Shown piece after piece: positions 61,405 through 64,000 of a stretch of DNA of 64,000 nucleotides. The position numbers and the translations under genes are program-made. This DNA is from Deltaproteobacteria bacterium (GTDB taxonomy: Bacteria; Myxococcota_A; UBA9160; UBA4427). How positions within the stretch are numbered: position 1 is the stretch's first letter; each line of letters begins with the position of its first letter. The notes under the pieces are model-generated. The model was not told the DNA's origin, did not search any database, and saw only the letters and a list, made by a program, of their open reading frames with translations. The DNA is taken from the NCBI GenBank assembly GCA_016713665.1, contig JADJOR010000001.1, forward strand, positions 558,001 through 622,000. The letters run 5' to 3'.

Positions 61405-63975
61405 ATGGCCGAGGATCACGAGACCGGAACGAAGGAAGGCGCCGCGGGCACCGCGCTCGACGCCTCGCTCCGCGTCGACCCGCGCACGCTGCCCTCGGCG
61501 GACCAGGACTTTGCGCGCATGATGGGCTTCGGCGACGAGCCCGCCGACGCCGCCGCGACGACCGCATCCACGCCGATGCCGCGCGTGGCCCTCGACGAGC
61601 CGCCCGCGCACGTGCACGACGAATCGATCGCATCCGAGGAGCCGATTTCGATCGCCGAAGCATCCTCCGAAGAACGCCCGGTCGAGCCGGAGGATTCGGA
61701 AGCCGCCCCGGTCGGGACGGGCGAGGCCCTCTCCCCGCTCCCCGCTCGCGAATGGGACGAGATCCATCCTCGCGCCGCGACTCTGGGCCGCCAGTCCGCG
61801 CTGATCGAACGCGCCGAACGTGTGCTCGCGCTTCCGCCTGTGCTCGCCGCGTCCCCCGCCGTCGCGCAGACCGAGGGAGCCTCGCTCTTTCTCGCGCAAC
61901 CCGGCGAAGATCCGAGCGGGCAGGAACGTCTGCGCGCGAGCGAGTCGCGGATCGCGGCGCTCGAGACGGAGCGGCGCGCCCTCGAAGAGGCCCTCGTCCA
62001 CGCGCGCCAGCAAGCGGCCGTCCGCCCCGCCGCGCCGACCTCGAGCCCGAGCCCGCTCCCGACCGACGAGCTCGAGAAGGAGCTCGAGCGCCTGCGCGGC
62101 GAGCTCGACGGATTGCTGCTCGAGCGCGATCGGCTCGGCGACGAGCTCTCGGTCGCCCGGGCCGCGCGCGCCGAGGCGAACGCCCGCGCCGAGCGCCTCG
62201 AGGCCGCCTATCGCAGCGCGCGCGGGCCCCACGGCCCCGTGCCCGAAGGCGAGCGCGAGCTGCGCGCCGAGGTCGTCGGCCTGCGCCGAAGGCTCGAGGA
62301 GTCCGGCGCCGAGAGTCGACGGCTGCGCGACGCGCTCGACGCGAGCGCGACCGAGCTCGCGATCGCCCGCGCCCACGCCGACGACCGCCAGCAGGAGCTC
62401 GAGCAGCAGCGGGATCAGATCGCGGCCCTCGAGCGCGATCGGGCCGCCCAGATCGAGCGGCTCGACGAGTCGCTCGCGCGCCAGCGCGAGCTGCTCGCGC
62501 TGGTCTCACGGGTGCAGGCCGAGAACGTCGAGCTGCGCAGCACCCAGGCGGCCCTCGAAGAGACCCTCGAAGCCCGGGATCTCGAGATCAGCGCGCGCGA
62601 GGAGCATCTGCTCGTGACGCGTCGCGGCCTCGCTGCCCGGGACGCCCAGCTCGTCGACGCGGAGGAGCGCCTCGAGCAGGAGCGCCACCGACGCGAGCTC
62701 GTCGAGACGGAGCTCGAGCGCGCGCGCCTCGCCCACGCGGAGCTCGCCGAAGGACTGACCCGCCGCGACGCGCGCATCGCGACGCTTTCGACCACGCTCG
62801 CCCGCGTCGAAGACGCGATCGGCCGTTCGCTTCCCCCGGCGATGCCCCGCGCAGACGAAGCTGCGGCGCCCACGCCCCCCGCGCGATCGACGACGAGCGC
62901 CGACGCCGAAGTCACGAGCGCCGGCCCGGATGCCGCAAACGCGCCGGAGACGACCCGGGGTGCATCCCCGATCTCGCAGGACGATCCGATTCCCGCGGAC
63001 ATGGCCGCGCTCTCCGAGCCCCCGAACGCGGGCGTGCGCCTGCCGGCCCTGCCCTTGATCCTCGCGGGCTGGCGCGATGCCGGGCTCGCCACGGCCTGCG
63101 GTCCCGAGCAAGGCGCCTCGGTCGCCGACTTCCTCGCACGTCGGCTCGCCGCCTGCGCAGCGACCCACGCAACGACGCGCGTCCACGTCGCGAGCCTGGG
63201 CGGTGCCCGCATCGAATCCGAGATCGAGCTCGTGCGCGCCTACCGCGCTCTCGGAGCCGGCGAGATCATGATCGACGTGCTCGAGCGCTCGGCAGAGGCC
63301 GGCGAGCTTCGGCGATCAGCCATCGACGCGGCCGGCCTCACCGACACCATCCGCATCCTGGCTTGGGCCGACGCGGACCAGGCGCTCGCGACGAAACCGA
63401 TTGCCGTGCTGCTCGCCGATGCCTTCGCATGGGACGCCGCAGCGACCCCGGACGCCCTGCCCGCCGCATCGCTCCTCGACCGGATGGGCTCGGCGCTCGC
63501 CGAGAACGGGATCGCGCTGTGGGTCGGCCGCCTGGCGGGCGGAAGCGTGTCGCTCTCGGAGACCACGAACGAGAAGCTGGCCGAGCTCTGGCAGGTCCTC
63601 CCCGAAGCCTGGACGGGGCGACCGGGATTCGAGATGCCCCCCGGCCCCGGCGACGCTGGCGGGACACCGGCCTGCTCGCCGGATCCGCTCGCGGCGCTGC
63701 TCGATCGGTTCCGGCCGATCGTGAAGGTCGGACTGGGCCACATCGCCGATCTCTTCCTCGGGCCGGCTCGAGGCTTCGCTCTCTCGGAAGAGGGTCCGAG
63801 CGCGGAGAGCCTGCTGGCTTCGATCGACGCGATCGACGAGAGCCGCTCGATCCTCGAATCGCTCCCGGCGCGCCACGGCGTCGCCGTGCTGGTCCCGCGA
63901 ACGGACGCCACACCGGACGCCGAGGACCCGACCGCCGAGTCGCTCGGTCTGGCCTGGCCCGAGCCCCTTCGTTAG
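61405..63975 (+). CDS. Large coiled-coil protein with methyltransferase-like C-terminus
   Basis: From ATG 61405 the 856-residue protein opens with a disordered acidic region (to about 150), then a long Ala/Arg/Glu/Leu coiled coil (about 165-480: ESRIAALETERRALEEALVHARQQ ... ELVETELERARLAHAELAEGL), then a Ser/Thr/Pro-rich linker. The last 300 residues look like a class I methyltransferase: a motif I-like SLGGARIESEIELVRAY, later IMIDVLERS, IRILAWADADQAL and DLFLGPARGFAL, and LLASIDAIDESRSILE. The glycine-rich motif (GxGxG) is missing, so SAM binding is doubtful. Starts 138 nt after the kinase gene and may be its target or partner. Family not recognised with certainty. Confidence 0.7.
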   Translation: MAEDHETGTKEGAAGTALDASLRVDPRTLPSADQDFARMMGFGDEPADAAATTASTPMPRVALDEPPAHVHDESIASEEPISIAEASSEERPVEPEDSEAAPVGTGEALSPLPAREWDEIHPRAATLGRQSALIERAERVLALPPVLAASPAVAQTEGASLFLAQPGEDPSGQERLRASESRIAALETERRALEEALVHARQQAAVRPAAPTSSPSPLPTDELEKELERLRGELDGLLLERDRLGDELSVARAARAEANARAERLEAAYRSARGPHGPVPEGERELRAEVVGLRRRLEESGAESRRLRDALDASATELAIARAHADDRQQELEQQRDQIAALERDRAAQIERLDESLARQRELLALVSRVQAENVELRSTQAALEETLEARDLEISAREEHLLVTRRGLAARDAQLVDAEERLEQERHRRELVETELERARLAHAELAEGLTRRDARIATLSTTLARVEDAIGRSLPPAMPRADEAAAPTPPARSTTSADAEVTSAGPDAANAPETTRGASPISQDDPIPADMAALSEPPNAGVRLPALPLILAGWRDAGLATACGPEQGASVADFLARRLAACAATHATTRVHVASLGGARIESEIELVRAYRALGAGEIMIDVLERSAEAGELRRSAIDAAGLTDTIRILAWADADQALATKPIAVLLADAFAWDAAATPDALPAASLLDRMGSALAENGIALWVGRLAGGSVSLSETTNEKLAELWQVLPEAWTGRPGFEMPPGPGDAGGTPACSPDPLAALLDRFRPIVKVGLGHIADLFLGPARGFALSEEGPSAESLLASIDAIDESRSILESLPARHGVAVLVPRTDATPDAEDPTAESLGLAWPEPLR

Positions 63976-64000
63976 TCGGACCGGATCCCGGCGCGCGTCT

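Overview
The window is uniformly GC-rich (about 70% by eye), densely packed and read mainly from the minus strand. It looks like the chromosome of a free-living Gram-negative bacterium of the former Deltaproteobacteria (Myxococcota, Desulfobacterota or Binatota-like). Supporting traits are LptD and LapA, an exosortase, PilZ and GGDEF proteins, a bacterial Ser/Thr kinase, and the order pheA-hisC-tyrA-rpsA-ihfB-lapA-mutS. The exact phylum cannot be fixed from this stretch. I saw no rRNA, tRNA, CRISPR array, insertion sequence or prophage.

Layout. 0-2 kb: N-terminus of a PQQ-dependent dehydrogenase, an NTF2-like protein and a parvulin-like isomerase. 2-9.8 kb: a minus-strand MotA/TolQ/ExbB + two ExbD-like + HelD-like helicase + small SH3-like cluster, then a divergent PEGA-domain protein and a LuxR-type response regulator. 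9.9-16.3 kb: a degenerate FtsH-peptidase-like protein, a Cys-rich small protein, then M3 oligopeptidase / alkyltransferase-like / small protein / tRNA nucleotidyltransferase, coupled by 4-nt overlaps, and an SRAP protein. 16.6-34.8 kb: a long minus-strand housekeeping run pheA-hisC-tyrA-rpsA-ihfB-lapA-mutS-amidase-glnD-xerD-pcnB-like-scpA-scpB-rluB. 35.3-37.7 kb: a diguanylate cyclase and coaE. 37.6-44.3 kb: a complete trpEGDCFBA operon with a candidate promoter. 44.4-50.9 kb: lptD, a Crp-family regulator, tlpA, ccdA, a conserved membrane protein, dtd and dcd. 51-59.7 kb: glycerophosphodiesterase, methyltransferase, queG, exosortase, PilZ-cNMP protein, sulfotransferase, a PqqA-like peptide, CvpA, ChaC, GreB and a small membrane protein. 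59.7-64 kb: a Ser/Thr kinase-cNMP fusion and a coiled-coil protein with a methyltransferase-like C-terminus.

How the parts fit. Aromatic amino acid synthesis is present from chorismate to Phe, Tyr and Trp in two separate operons. The rpsA-to-rluB run joins translation, DNA architecture (IHF, ScpA/B, XerD), repair (MutS), cell-wall cleavage and PII nitrogen signalling. Several proteins suggest cyclic-nucleotide signalling: a GGDEF cyclase, a PilZ-cNMP protein, a Crp-like regulator and a kinase-cNMP protein.

Two things stand out. First, a 53-residue peptide (56666-56827) carries the Glu-x3-Tyr core of PqqA, the precursor of PQQ, far from any visible pqqBCDE, while the window opens with a PQQ-dependent dehydrogenase. 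Second, five or six genes carry apparent frameshifts at short G/C runs or CG repeats, in genes expected to be functional. Residual sequence errors are the simplest explanation and should be excluded before any of these genes is called broken.
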